Of a stretch of DNA of 64,000 nucleotides, positions 45,812-55,974 are shown in pieces. The first letter of the stretch is position 1. Each line of letters begins with the position of its first letter. Where the stretch lies: positions 4,030,001-4,094,000 of the forward strand of contig BSYQ01000009.1 in the NCBI GenBank assembly GCA_030272585.1. The letters run 5' to 3'. The position numbers and the translations under genes were made by a program. Origin of the DNA: Bryopsis sp. KO-2023 (lineage: Eukaryota > Chlorophyta > Ulvophyceae > Bryopsidales > Bryopsidaceae). Under the pieces are notes generated by a model. The model worked only from the letters and a program-made list of their open reading frames with translations, was not told the origin of the DNA and did not search any database.

Positions 45812-46488
45812 GAGATAACATCCTAATGGGAGGACTTGGTGGCAGCTTTGGGGATAGCTAGGTGGCTTGTGTCCAAAAATGATGCTTGTTTGTATGCGTG
45901 TGTGTGTGTGCATTTGGGGATGCAGCAGGGGAGATAACTGGAATGACTAACGGGAAAGACATCCCTGGTCGTGGAGTTGCTGGTGCTGAAGGCCCTAGCT
46001 CTGTTTGGGGGGGAGTGGATGAATGGTGGTCGGAGGCTTAGGTGAGGTGTGGTCAGGCGGGGTGGGGTGGATGGGGAGTGTTGAAGGCAGGTGCAGGAAT
46101 GGGTGTTTGGGACTCTGTGAACTTTCCCCGTTCTTGCAACATGACAGAATATTTTTCGAGAAAACAAAGAAAGGAGGGAGGTGTCATTCAACCACAGATC
46201 TGCCAAGAAAGATGCTGGGATCCACAATACGAAGATGCACTTGCTCTGGCTGACATGTGGAGCTCCACCCAGGTTTGAGATATGAAATTGGCAATCCAAG
46301 TTCGTTGCCATCTTCTTGGAAAGGGGTCACATGCGAAACGCGCTGCAATCAGAGAAATAATTGTAAATGGATTTCTTGTGTGTGTCGGTCAGAAGTGTAT
46401 TTATCAATATCGCCGGCCCGAAAGTGGCCCTAAATTTATGTGGACAGGAGTTATTCAGCTGGGTAGTTGCTGGTGGATTGTACAGTGA
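45812..46488. other. Spacer left of element 2
   Basis: No recognisable gene. The target duplication of element 2 begins at 46489. Confidence 0.5.
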
Positions 46489-46492
46489 GGAC

Positions 46493-46788
46493 TGTGGTGA
46501 AAAAAGAGAGTCGGGAATAGATGGGGAAGTATTAGGGGAGTAAATGAGATGAATTGGGACGCGAGGGTGTTTGCGGCTGAACGGCCGAGTTGTGGTGATG
46601 GGAGAAAACTTGTGGTGAATCTGTGTTGTGGAGTTGTGGCTGGGAATTCGGGAAGAGACAAGGGAACGATATTTAGGGGAACTGTTATTCTTGTAAGGTG
46701 GCCTTATTTGCTTTGAGTTAACGGAGCGACTTGTCTGCGAACGTTTCGTTTCAGTGTATCAAACAGTTTGAAAAAACTTTATTCCACA
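46493..46788 (+). repeat. 5' LTR of element 2
   Basis: 296 bp, TGTGG to CCACA, reading as identical to 52173-52468. Its last base is the A of the Gag start codon. Confidence 0.95.
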
Positions 46789-49319
46789 TGGTTTCGGAGC
46801 GCAACCCCCTGGGGTTTTTACTCCTGTTGTATGGGCTTCTTTGGCTCACTATGACGAGCCCTTTCGCGCCACATATTCTGGTCGAAAGGTCGACCCTGTT
46901 GCGTCGCAAGGAGCGACGAAAAATATGGAGCGCGACTCTTGCTCCTCGTCCGGTAACACTTATTGAGTTTTTGCGTTGGGTTTCGAGGGCGCTGTTATTA
47001 ACTCTACTTCAGATAGGAGGGGTCGAACAACACCCTGGACCTTCGTCTGGGGAACAGCGCTACTCGGCCTGGACGCGAGAACTGGACCAATGGCTGTGGG
47101 CAGTGGTGACTGCAGCCAATACTTCGTTTGGCTCACGACTCAAGGCGCTGCTCAAGTATTTCGACTTGAACGCCTCGGGTGGCCAGGTTATCGCCAGGAT
47201 CGCCGCTGAGATTGCAGAGAAGGACGCAACTGAGTTGGTGAACGAATTTCACGGAGGGACGGTTCCTGGCGGAGGGTTTACGACGTCACACCGGTGGGCC
47301 TGCTTAAGAAAACGCTTGGAGGAGACGTTGCCGCATCCAACAACACTGGATGTTGAGCGATTACTGACGAACATGAAGAAGGGACCTCACGAATCGTTAC
47401 GAGGTTTTGTTAAAAGATTCGTTTTGAGAGCACAGTCATATCCTACCTCTCAGTTGGATGTGCAACGTGCGGCACATATATTATATCGAAAGCTGCCTGC
47501 GTCCCTCCAACAAGGTTTAGCGGTTACTCCTTTGACTAATTGCTCTCTTGACAAATTGGAGGAAACGGTGGTGACTTACGTCAATTGGAATACAGTGTCG
47601 ACTTCTCCAGGCAAACTCCCAGCGCCCGATTACATGGATTTGGATCAGTTGCAGTTGGGGGCGCATGGCTTGGCGAAAGAAGACGAATTGGAAAGGGAAC
47701 AGCACGTGGAGGGCTTGAGATATCAACGAGGGAAGTCACGACCCCCAGTCGTGGAAGGAGACAAAATTCATTTTGATCGTATCGATGGTCCGATGTCCCT
47801 GGTTGCGGCGTGGAAAGCATTAGTGACGACAGGTCGCTATTATCGACAGCTTTCTCAGGAACATCTACAGCGTTTGGGGAATAAGGACATGCATCGTCAC
47901 ATGCGTGATATGGGGATTCAGCAAGTGCGTTTTCGTGATCACACTGTGGTGCCTGACGACTACATTGACGAACACTCGGTCCAGGGATCTGATGATGCGG
48001 ACCAGGTGGGACGTGTGACCGAGTTAAACGACGACGACGCTGATGCGTTGTTTCCTATGACGACGGCGCCATGTTCCGAACATCCACAGTCGTCGATCGT
48101 GATCCGTGCAGAGAATTCGTCTCTCACTGAATATTATGATGCGCGAGAGGATTTTTCGCAAACCAACGGTTCGATGGCAGTTTCTCGCGTGGATGAGGGT
48201 GAGGTGGTGGACAGCGGGCCTCCTTTTTCGACCACACGGTTTTTGGGAATGCGTCTGCGAGATGTGGATCTCTCCAGACTTTCTATTCCGGATCAAGTCT
48301 TACAGCAGCCGCCATTTACGTCATCTCCCCCAATTCGACCTGTGGTTTCGAATGTTGAAGTTCCCCCTGCGCCTCCGTTTTCCTGGACTGCACCCATTTC
48401 TGGCGGACCAGTCGTGAATGCGCCGTTCCCTGCACCTTTGGATGATGGGGCGCCTTCCCGCCAGCTGGCTTTCGCGGATTTGGATATTGCGTCGTCTTCT
48501 TCTCGCGATGTGTCCATGTTGGAGGCTCCAGTGGTGGAAACGATTTTGGAATCATCGACGACGACCTCTGATGTGGGCGACCAGGTGGAATTGCTCAGTT
48601 GCCAGCTTTTGGATTCTACTCCTCCATTGAAGTGTAATCATGTTCAAGGCAAACAAAAAAAATCGCTGCATGTCCCTCTTTGGGCGAATGATACGCGACT
48701 GTCCGCCCTTGTGGATACGGGGGCGACTCACAGCTTTGTGCAACTGGCCCTCGTCAAATCCTTACATCAAGAAGGACGCATGCGCCCTTGTGGTCGCACT
48801 GTGGTGTTTGGTAACGGCGAATCCGCTCCTATTCTTGGACAGCTGGAGTTGGAGGTTCGAGTCTCGCCTAAGGCGACGGAAACGTTTTCTGTTTCCTTAT
48901 ATGTGCTTTCAGGGAAGGGGCCGCCTCTCATTTTGGGCTTTCCATTTTTAGAGCAACACGGCTTTTTGGTGGACTGCTCTCGCCGGTTGTTAACGCGCCC
49001 CCATTCTCCTGTCGTTCACTGCGATCGGGCATCCTCCACCTCTCCCCCTGTGCGCCTTCTGTCTACTCTCTCACCTCTGACGATCCCTGCCGGCGCCACC
49101 CTGGCTGTGCCCACTGACGCCTCCCTCTCCAATGCAGACTTGTGCCATGTCCAAGTCCATCCCCAGCTGGCCCAAAAATACCACCTTCACGTGCTTTCTT
49201 CGGGCATCGACCGTGCGGGTACCTTCAAGGTGGTCCTCCACAACCTGGCCTCCTCCCCCTGTTCCCTCCCCACTGACCTCCCCTTCTGTCAGTTGTGGCT
49301 TCGGTCACAAAAAAACTGA
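46788..49319 (+). CDS. Gag-protease polyprotein of element 2
   Basis: An uninterrupted frame of 843 residues. The ATG spans the LTR/primer-binding-site junction and again gives MVSER. A hydrophobic stretch (GFLLLLYGLLWLTM) follows. At about 47000-47043 the sequence ALLLTLLQIGGVEQHPGP resembles a 2A ribosome-skipping motif, with His in place of the usual Asn. A Gag helical domain ends TYVNWN near 47590. An acidic variable region comes next, then an aspartic protease with VDTGATHSFVQ near 48712. No CCHC knuckle is evident. The last 300 bases are very C-rich. Confidence 0.88.
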   Translation: MVSERNPLGFLLLLYGLLWLTMTSPFAPHILVERSTLLRRKERRKIWSATLAPRPVTLIEFLRWVSRALLLTLLQIGGVEQHPGPSSGEQRYSAWTRELDQWLWAVVTAANTSFGSRLKALLKYFDLNASGGQVIARIAAEIAEKDATELVNEFHGGTVPGGGFTTSHRWACLRKRLEETLPHPTTLDVERLLTNMKKGPHESLRGFVKRFVLRAQSYPTSQLDVQRAAHILYRKLPASLQQGLAVTPLTNCSLDKLEETVVTYVNWNTVSTSPGKLPAPDYMDLDQLQLGAHGLAKEDELEREQHVEGLRYQRGKSRPPVVEGDKIHFDRIDGPMSLVAAWKALVTTGRYYRQLSQEHLQRLGNKDMHRHMRDMGIQQVRFRDHTVVPDDYIDEHSVQGSDDADQVGRVTELNDDDADALFPMTTAPCSEHPQSSIVIRAENSSLTEYYDAREDFSQTNGSMAVSRVDEGEVVDSGPPFSTTRFLGMRLRDVDLSRLSIPDQVLQQPPFTSSPPIRPVVSNVEVPPAPPFSWTAPISGGPVVNAPFPAPLDDGAPSRQLAFADLDIASSSSRDVSMLEAPVVETILESSTTTSDVGDQVELLSCQLLDSTPPLKCNHVQGKQKKSLHVPLWANDTRLSALVDTGATHSFVQLALVKSLHQEGRMRPCGRTVVFGNGESAPILGQLELEVRVSPKATETFSVSLYVLSGKGPPLILGFPFLEQHGFLVDCSRRLLTRPHSPVVHCDRASSTSPPVRLLSTLSPLTIPAGATLAVPTDASLSNADLCHVQVHPQLAQKYHLHVLSSGIDRAGTFKVVLHNLASSPCSLPTDLPFCQLWLRSQKN

Positions 49320-52150
49320 ACCCTGTCCCGGTGGCCCCCCCCGGCCGCCGGGACCCCCCCCCCTCCCCTCCCCTCCCCCCTCCCTCCCCTCCCCCCTCCC
49401 CCCCTCTCACCTACACTGAGACCCCTCCCTTTGTCCCCTTTTACCATCACTTCCGTCTCCACTTCCCCTTCGGGCGCAGTTGGGTCCTCCCTCCCCATTC
49501 CAGCCGTAGCCTCACCCTCCCCCTCCGCCTCCCCCCTGGTTCCCTCTCCGACCTCGTCGACTCCCTCCCCCTCTGTGGCGTCCATTTTCGCGTCAAGTCT
49601 GACGGCTGCCGCATTTGGGGCATTGTGACCAACACCACCTCCCGCCCCCTCCACCTCACTGCCCGGATGACCCTGTGCTCTGCCCGTTCCACCTTGTCCT
49701 CCTTCGTCGTCCCCGACTCCTCCTCCTCGTTTCCCATTCCATCTCGTCCCTCCACCTGTCCTTTCCGTCTTCCCTCGGAGTTGGCAGGGAAGATTTCCTC
49801 CCTCCCGACACACCTGGCTACAGAACCGAACCCTGAAGTGGCGAAGTTGATTCGGGAATTCCCCGAGGTATTTTCCAATACTCTGGGCTGCTGCAAGTCT
49901 CACACTGTGGGACCGCTACCCTTCGACTTTTTGCCCCCTCCTCAAGAACATGTCAAGTCGTTACTCAGCGGCCCAGTGGAGGAGGAAAAATTATGGTCTC
50001 AAATTCAGGAGTGGGAAAGCCAGGGCATCGTTCGAGAGGTACAGGAAGAACCTTTTCTGATCCCGATTTTTGGTATACCGAAAAAAGACAGTACCCTGAC
50101 TAGATGGGTTTCTGATTTTCGACGATTAAATGCATGTGTGGGAAAAAGGCCTTGCCAGTTGCCAACTGTTGAGCATTCGATCGCAGGAGTTAGACCTTTT
50201 TCGATTGGCAGTTCTATTGATCTCAAGGATGCATATTTTCAAGTGAAAATGCATGCTGATGCATCTCGTTTTATGGGGCTGCAATGCAAAAATCGGTGGT
50301 ACGTGTGGAATAGACTCCCACAGGGGTATTCTAATGCGAGTTTTGAATTTACTCGAGCGATTAGAACCGCTATAGTTCGGGCTCAGAAAAGAATGAATTC
50401 TCAAATATTGTCTTATTTGGATGACGTTATTTTGCTGTCGGAAAATAAGGTGCAGCACAAAAGGGACTTGCGAATTTTGCTGGAAGAGTTGCGTAGGGAT
50501 GGGTGGACTGTAGGGTATAAAAAATGCGTTTTTTTTCAAACCGAATTCGAATTTTTGGGGATAAAATTATCGACGAGAGGGATGACGCCAGGTGCAAAAC
50601 TTTGGAATAAATTGGAAACTTTGAAAAAGCCAGTGACCAAAACAGAGTGGCGTTCGGTGAGAGGATGGTTCAATCAGTTGGCTCGTTTTGTTTTTCAAGG
50701 TCAGAAAGCGTTAAAAAGTTTACAGCAGGCAGAATTGTTATCGTGTGAGGTGAAGTGGAGGGAGTTCCTGGCTTTTTTGCGTGCACATACTGTTCGGTGC
50801 AGTTATGTCGGGAAAAATTCCCAGTCTTTTGTTGTGTCCGTAGACGCTTCGAAGTTTGGGTGGGGAGCAGTTTTATTAAATAAACAAAAAATAATAAAAT
50901 GCGCCAGTGGTTCGTGGGCTAAGTCTTTTAGACACAAAATGTCTAACGAATTAGAATTAGAAGGAGTGTTGCGATCGCTGGATGTGTTTAGGCCCTGGAT
51001 ATTCGGTCAGTCAGTGGTCGTAATGACTGATAATTCTTCAGTGCAAAGCTTTATGAATCCGGCTAATACTAGCGATTTTATCAAGAGGCGGCTTGATAAG
51101 ATATTAGCGGTGGCTCCAGAGGTCAGATTTATTCCAGGTGCAGCCAACGTGGTGCCTGACTTATTGTCACGTTTTGAAGAAGGAAACAAGGTACATGCAG
51201 CGGCAGTCAAACCAACGGAAAGAGATTGGCAAGAGGTGCATCAAGGGCATGTGGGTGTCTACCAATCATGGGCTCGTGAACGGAGGCTGAAGAAGGGTTT
51301 TTCTCACGACGAAATAAAACAAAGAGTGTCGGCGTGTGAGGTGTGTCAGCGTTTTCAAAAGCGAACGCCTTGCGCGGACTTTGGTTATATACGGCAGTCG
51401 ACAGCTCCTAATGCGGTGGTCGCATTAGATTTCGTGGGCCCAGTACAGAAATCTGCGAAGGGTAATAAGTTTTTTTTAGTGTTGATTGATGCTCTTACAA
51501 GACAAACTCTAGTTCGAGCTTGTAAGCTTAATTCGGCAGCGGCAGCTGTAACGGCGTTGAAAGAGTGGGAGGTCAAATTTGGAAAAATAAAAAACGTGAT
51601 GACCGACAATGCTAGTTGCTTTTGGTCTTGGGCGTTTACTGGATTTTGTATTTCACGAAATATCGAGAGGATTTATGTGCCGCCGTATTCGCATAAATCC
51701 AACGGTCTCGTGGAGCGAGCTAATCAGAATGTGATTGGTCGCATTCGTCGACTGATGTTGGCGATGAAAACGCGGGACTGGGAGAGTGTATTGGGTCAGA
51801 CGCAACAGGCTTTAGATACTATGGTGAACAGGGTGACGCAGTTTACTCCGACAGAGCTCAGGCAAGCAGGGCCATCTACGTGGAAGGTCGCAGTTCAACG
51901 TATGATGGCTCACAGGCAAAAGGTGAACGCGAAGTATCGCAAGGGATTACGGGAACGAGAATGGAAGAACGGACAGAGAGTTTACGTTTACGATTTCAAA
52001 AGGGAAACTCGTAAACAACACAAGTTTGATCCCTATTGGGTCGGACCGGGTCTTATTGTGGGAAGGGAGTCTAGAACTATTTTGAAAGTGTCGATGCCGC
52101 ATCAAGTAATCAGGATTCACTCTGATTTTGTTTTTCCTGTGAACGGTTAG
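49295..52150 (+). CDS. RT-RNase H-integrase polyprotein of element 2
   Basis: An uninterrupted frame of about 950 residues that overlaps the Gag-protease frame by 25 nt in a different frame. It opens with a Pro/Ser-rich linker encoded by C-rich DNA. RT has YLDDVILLS at about 50415. RNase H has SVDASKFGWGA near 50839 and TDNSSV near 51027. Integrase has HQGHVG...CEVCQ, TDNASCF near 51603 and the VERANQ Glu near 51715. It ends in a GPY/F-like module with DPYWVGPGLIV. Confidence 0.9.
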   Translation: MASVTKKLNPVPVAPPGRRDPPPSPPLPPPSPPPSPPLTYTETPPFVPFYHHFRLHFPFGRSWVLPPHSSRSLTLPLRLPPGSLSDLVDSLPLCGVHFRVKSDGCRIWGIVTNTTSRPLHLTARMTLCSARSTLSSFVVPDSSSSFPIPSRPSTCPFRLPSELAGKISSLPTHLATEPNPEVAKLIREFPEVFSNTLGCCKSHTVGPLPFDFLPPPQEHVKSLLSGPVEEEKLWSQIQEWESQGIVREVQEEPFLIPIFGIPKKDSTLTRWVSDFRRLNACVGKRPCQLPTVEHSIAGVRPFSIGSSIDLKDAYFQVKMHADASRFMGLQCKNRWYVWNRLPQGYSNASFEFTRAIRTAIVRAQKRMNSQILSYLDDVILLSENKVQHKRDLRILLEELRRDGWTVGYKKCVFFQTEFEFLGIKLSTRGMTPGAKLWNKLETLKKPVTKTEWRSVRGWFNQLARFVFQGQKALKSLQQAELLSCEVKWREFLAFLRAHTVRCSYVGKNSQSFVVSVDASKFGWGAVLLNKQKIIKCASGSWAKSFRHKMSNELELEGVLRSLDVFRPWIFGQSVVVMTDNSSVQSFMNPANTSDFIKRRLDKILAVAPEVRFIPGAANVVPDLLSRFEEGNKVHAAAVKPTERDWQEVHQGHVGVYQSWARERRLKKGFSHDEIKQRVSACEVCQRFQKRTPCADFGYIRQSTAPNAVVALDFVGPVQKSAKGNKFFLVLIDALTRQTLVRACKLNSAAAAVTALKEWEVKFGKIKNVMTDNASCFWSWAFTGFCISRNIERIYVPPYSHKSNGLVERANQNVIGRIRRLMLAMKTRDWESVLGQTQQALDTMVNRVTQFTPTELRQAGPSTWKVAVQRMMAHRQKVNAKYRKGLREREWKNGQRVYVYDFKRETRKQHKFDPYWVGPGLIVGRESRTILKVSMPHQVIRIHSDFVFPVNG

Positions 52151-52172
52151 AGAAAGAACGCGCAGGGAAGCG

Positions 52173-52468
52173 TGTGGTGAAAAAAGAGAGTCGGGAATAG
52201 ATGGGGAAGTATTAGGGGAGTAAATGAGATGAATTGGGACGCGAGGGTGTTTGCGGCTGAACGGCCGAGTTGTGGTGATGGGAGAAAACTTGTGGTGAAT
52301 CTGTGTTGTGGAGTTGTGGCTGGGAATTCGGGAAGAGACAAGGGAACGATATTTAGGGGAACTGTTATTCTTGTAAGGTGGCCTTATTTGCTTTGAGTTA
52401 ACGGAGCGACTTGTCTGCGAACGTTTCGTTTCAGTGTATCAAACAGTTTGAAAAAACTTTATTCCACA
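52173..52468 (+). repeat. 3' LTR of element 2
   Basis: A 296-bp copy reading as identical to the 5' LTR, followed by the target duplication GGAC. Confidence 0.95.
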
Positions 52469-52472
52469 GGAC

Positions 52473-54010
52473 TCCAGGTCTTGATATTAGAGAGGGGTTT
52501 TCTTCTTCTTTTTTGGGTCGTGTGTATTTTTTGGTTGTTTCTTGCAGAAAATAAGATCCTGGAGTGCTTGTGGATCCAGGTTATTTTTGTTGAGGTGATT
52601 GTTTGGTATTTGGCTGCGATAGGAGCAGAGTGGCTCCTCAGGCGACATGGAATCATTGTCATTTGAAGGGACTTTGGTTGGATCAGGGGTTGTACTTTTT
52701 ACATGTAAGAATGTGAATTCAACAGCTAGTTAATCTTGTTGTGGCTTTTTTGCGCCACCAACCTTGAAAAATTGAGAATGAGGTCATGTGGATGAGGGAG
52801 GCGACAGATAGGTGATGAAGGACAATTACAATAGGTTCTTTTGGGACTGACTGGGAAAGAGAAAAAAAAAAAAAAGACAGTTCTGTTCTGTTCACTTACA
52901 TAGTCACCTTCCAGAACCCTTCCAATTTCCAAACCATAACGGTATCCGATAAGGCCACGACATTCCTCCCAACCTCAATGATACAAATTATTTAAGGTTT
53001 GGAACACAAAATTGATTTATCTCTGTTGGTTGTGAGCTCTGTGCAATCAGCAATTGTTGTTGTTTTTTTAACTGGCCCCAGTCCTGCGAAACTTTGGGTG
53101 GATGTGTTCCTTTTGTGGCACAGAATTTATTTTCATAAAAGACGTTTTGGCTCTTTTATGGCCCAAAAAATTGCCAGGACAATTTTATTTATTTTTATTT
53201 TACTATTTTTTTTATTTTTTTTTATTTGGGGGGCCACAATGAGCCAAAAAATACGACACACACACGCACGCACGATCTCATATCAGGTTGGTTTTCGCTT
53301 TCTTTTTTTTTTTTTTGACAAAATGTTGAATGCGTTTTCTTGCAAAAAAAAAATCCGGTGCTGGGAACATTCCACCCCTCCGAAAAAAAAGAACCCAACA
53401 AAATCGAACCCTTCCAATGAATTTCTTTTCTTTTTTTTCCTTTCCGCTCTCGTCTGTATTCTAAAAAGTATATTCTCGTTCTAGCAACCACACACTAACC
53501 GTTCTTTCCCCCACTCCCACCCCCCAAAAAATTGAGAAGGCCCATCAACTGGATTTGATTTGCTGCATTTTTTTCTCTCTCTTTTTCTTTTCTTTTTTTT
53601 TGGTTAATCCCTTTTCATCCACTCATTATATCATTCTTTTTTTGGTTGTTTTTTTTCCTCCAAGAGACAAAAAAAAAAGCAAATTCAAGACCATATGATG
53701 CAAAGAAAAACCATTCCCACACAATATGGCAAAAACGAAATCATATGTCATCCCTTTTTTTTCCGATTTTTTTTTTTTTTTCCGCATAGGAGTTAAAAAA
53801 AGGAGGCCTCCAACAAAAAGAGAGGGAAAAAACAAAGACATGGACGCGATGCTTTTTTCCTTGGTGGAGTGGAGGAGGCATACCCTGCACAATTTTTTCC
53901 ATTCCTTCTATATGGTGCTCTGTGCTCTGCCCCCCCCCCCCCCCCCCCCTCTTAATGCACCTCCTATTTGGAAAAAAAACAACAATCAGATTGAAGGGAA
54001 GAACCTGGAT
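52473..54010. other. Spacer between element 2 and TIC20
   Basis: T- and A-rich, with homopolymers and a run of about 20 C near 53930-53949. No recognisable gene. The right part is the 3' flank of TIC20. Confidence 0.6.
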
Positions 54011-55974
54011 TTAGGCATAATCCGACATTTCCACCTGGATATAAACGGCCTCAGAGACGTACGGAAGGTCAGGGTACCTTCCACTGCAAACACACACACA
54101 CGCACACACAAAGAAGCGGTAAATATGCCTTCACTGTTTTTTTAAAAGTAGCAGTGAGTAGAAATGGAACGAGACTGGAAGGGCAGTCCAACATGGAAAA
54201 ATGAGTGAGATTTTCCCCACGTCTCTTTCAACCACAACAACAAAAAAAAAAATAGTTCCCAAAAACCTTCATTTTTTTCAACCATTTCCCTTTTAAATCC
54301 TCAGCATTGTCAATATGCACATTCGAAAAAAAAGAGAAAAAAAAGAAGGATTCAAACAGATACCTTCCTTCCAACAAATGTCAATCACTGGAAATGCATT
54401 TAGGGGAAGAAAAAAAAAAAAAAGAGGGTCAGAAATTTTGCATCGGTTTTTTACACGGGATGACTTGGTGCGGAGCATCCTTTACCTTTTCTTTTGGAAA
54501 GATTTTTTTTTTTCATGTTTTTTTTTAATGAACAAACTTACATGAGGGTAAAGTATACGCAGTAAAGCACGGTGCCCATGCTGGCCACCCATGAATACTG
54601 GTCAAAAACGGACAAGACCCAACTCCACTTCAATTCGGCAGGGAAGTAACTGTGCAAAATGGTAAAGAGCATCACCACGATATCCAGCATGATTGCCTGC
54701 AAAAAAAGAAACAAAAAAACACACATTCAACAAACCATAAGAAGCAACAGGATTTTTACCATTCATTTTCATACGATATTTGTTTGTTTTGTTCAGAAGA
54801 CAGAGGATCGCCTTATTTGGCAGCGGTGTTATTTTTTCACCTTTTTTTTTGTTTCAAGGGGGCATTTATTGGATTAAAATTCTTGCATTTCATTTTATCC
54901 ACATTGGATATCCACCCTTCTTTCTTATCCAACCACAGTGGCAGACCCCTCACTGGAAAAAAATGTAGAAAAAAATGTAGAAAAAAATGTAGAAAAATAT
55001 GTATTTGCCAATTGCTGTTTTTTTTTTAATGGCAAAGAGGGTTGAATCCACATGACACAGCACACGTTCAAAAACTTCTGATTTACTTCCGACGAGAAAA
55101 AAAAAAAAGACACAAGCAAGCAAATGAACATGAGCTGATATTTGAAATGCTGGAGGGAGAATGGAGAAAATTGAGTGGGGTGGGATTATCACCTGCATGC
55201 AGTTGAATCTGACAAAGTGTGAAAGTTTGTTGTTTTTCACGATTGCCAAAAACATCAGGAAAAAGATGAGGAGGGGTGCGAACTGACTGGAGTAGTATAT
55301 CCAAACGAATGGACCTGTGCCAGAAACATAGCAAATCGTTACAAACAAACGAATTGAAAAAAATAAAAAATAATAATAATTAAAATGAATAAATAAAGGG
55401 ACAGAGTGGATGAGAATATATACATACATACATGTCTAATCGCTGTGCCCTCACACAATAAATTCACTTTTTCCTCTTAATCTATTCATTCATTCATTCA
55501 GATCAGTATTTTTTTACACTCAGATATGAATGATTGAATATCTGACATGAAAATCTGCAATAAAAATCCCTGCGGTACAAATTTTAAAGGATGCAAAACA
55601 ATTCAAAGGAAATTGTGAACTCGTATTATCAAACAAACATACATTCGCAGGCTGTCAGGGGAAAAAAACCAAAAAAAACGACCCTTTTCTGCTCTGATTT
55701 TCAAATCTGCTCGAAAGGTTGGTGGATTTTTAACGTGAGGTGCAATTTCAGAATGGATCATTAAGAAAACCCGACCTGTCATGAAATACATGTAGATAAA
55801 ACTTGGAAATTTGTGGTAAATTTCACGGCCCAACCCCACGGCGTCGATCCACGGAATCATGTACATGAAAGCAGCCACAACTCTCCAAAGAGCATTTGGT
55901 GGAAATTTGTCGGGATTTTCCTCATCCTCATCATCCACGCTGACAGAATCTGGGTCTTTCACATGTGTGACCAC
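54011..55974 (-). CDS. TIC20: TIC20-family plastid inner-envelope import protein (5' end not resolved)
   Basis: A channel-type subunit of the translocon at the inner envelope of chloroplasts. Four exons, 55974-55776, 55314-55193, 54696-54542 and 54083-54011, join in phase into 182 residues. The order is an acidic segment (DDEDEENPDKFPPNALWR) then four hydrophobic helices. Motifs matching TIC20 are MYMIPWIDAVGLGREIYHKF, YYSSQFAPLL, the HFVRFNCMQAIMLDIV signature, SYFPAELKWSW, and GRYPDLPYVSEAVYIQVEMS at the C-terminus. The first visible exon begins at an acceptor in phase 0, so at least one upstream exon with start codon and targeting peptide is missing from this model. A GC-rich segment at 56820-57110 is a candidate. 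Its presence shows that the host has, or descends from a host with, a plastid. Confidence 0.9.
54957..54996. repeat. 12-bp tandem repeat
   Basis: About three and a half copies of GAAAAAAATGTA in a TIC20 intron. Confidence 0.85.

Larger units (their letters stand above)
46493..52468 (+). mobile_element. Ty3/gypsy-like LTR retrotransposon, element 2, whole
   Basis: A whole-looking element of 5,976 bp. It has two 296-bp LTRs that read as identical, ends TGTGG...CCACA, and a 4-bp target duplication GGAC at 46489-46492 and 52469-52472. Its primer-binding site TGGTTTCGGAGCG at 46789 is the same 13 nt as in element 1, and GGGAAGCG precedes the 3' LTR. The two uninterrupted frames have the same layout as element 1, but proteins and LTRs are clearly diverged. 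It is a second lineage of the same family, also inserted very recently. Confidence 0.93.

Noticed and set aside
49289-49903. A 204-codon minus-strand frame of Gly/Glu/Arg composition in element 2
   Set aside because: It is the reverse complement of the C-rich Pro/Ser linker and has no independent support.
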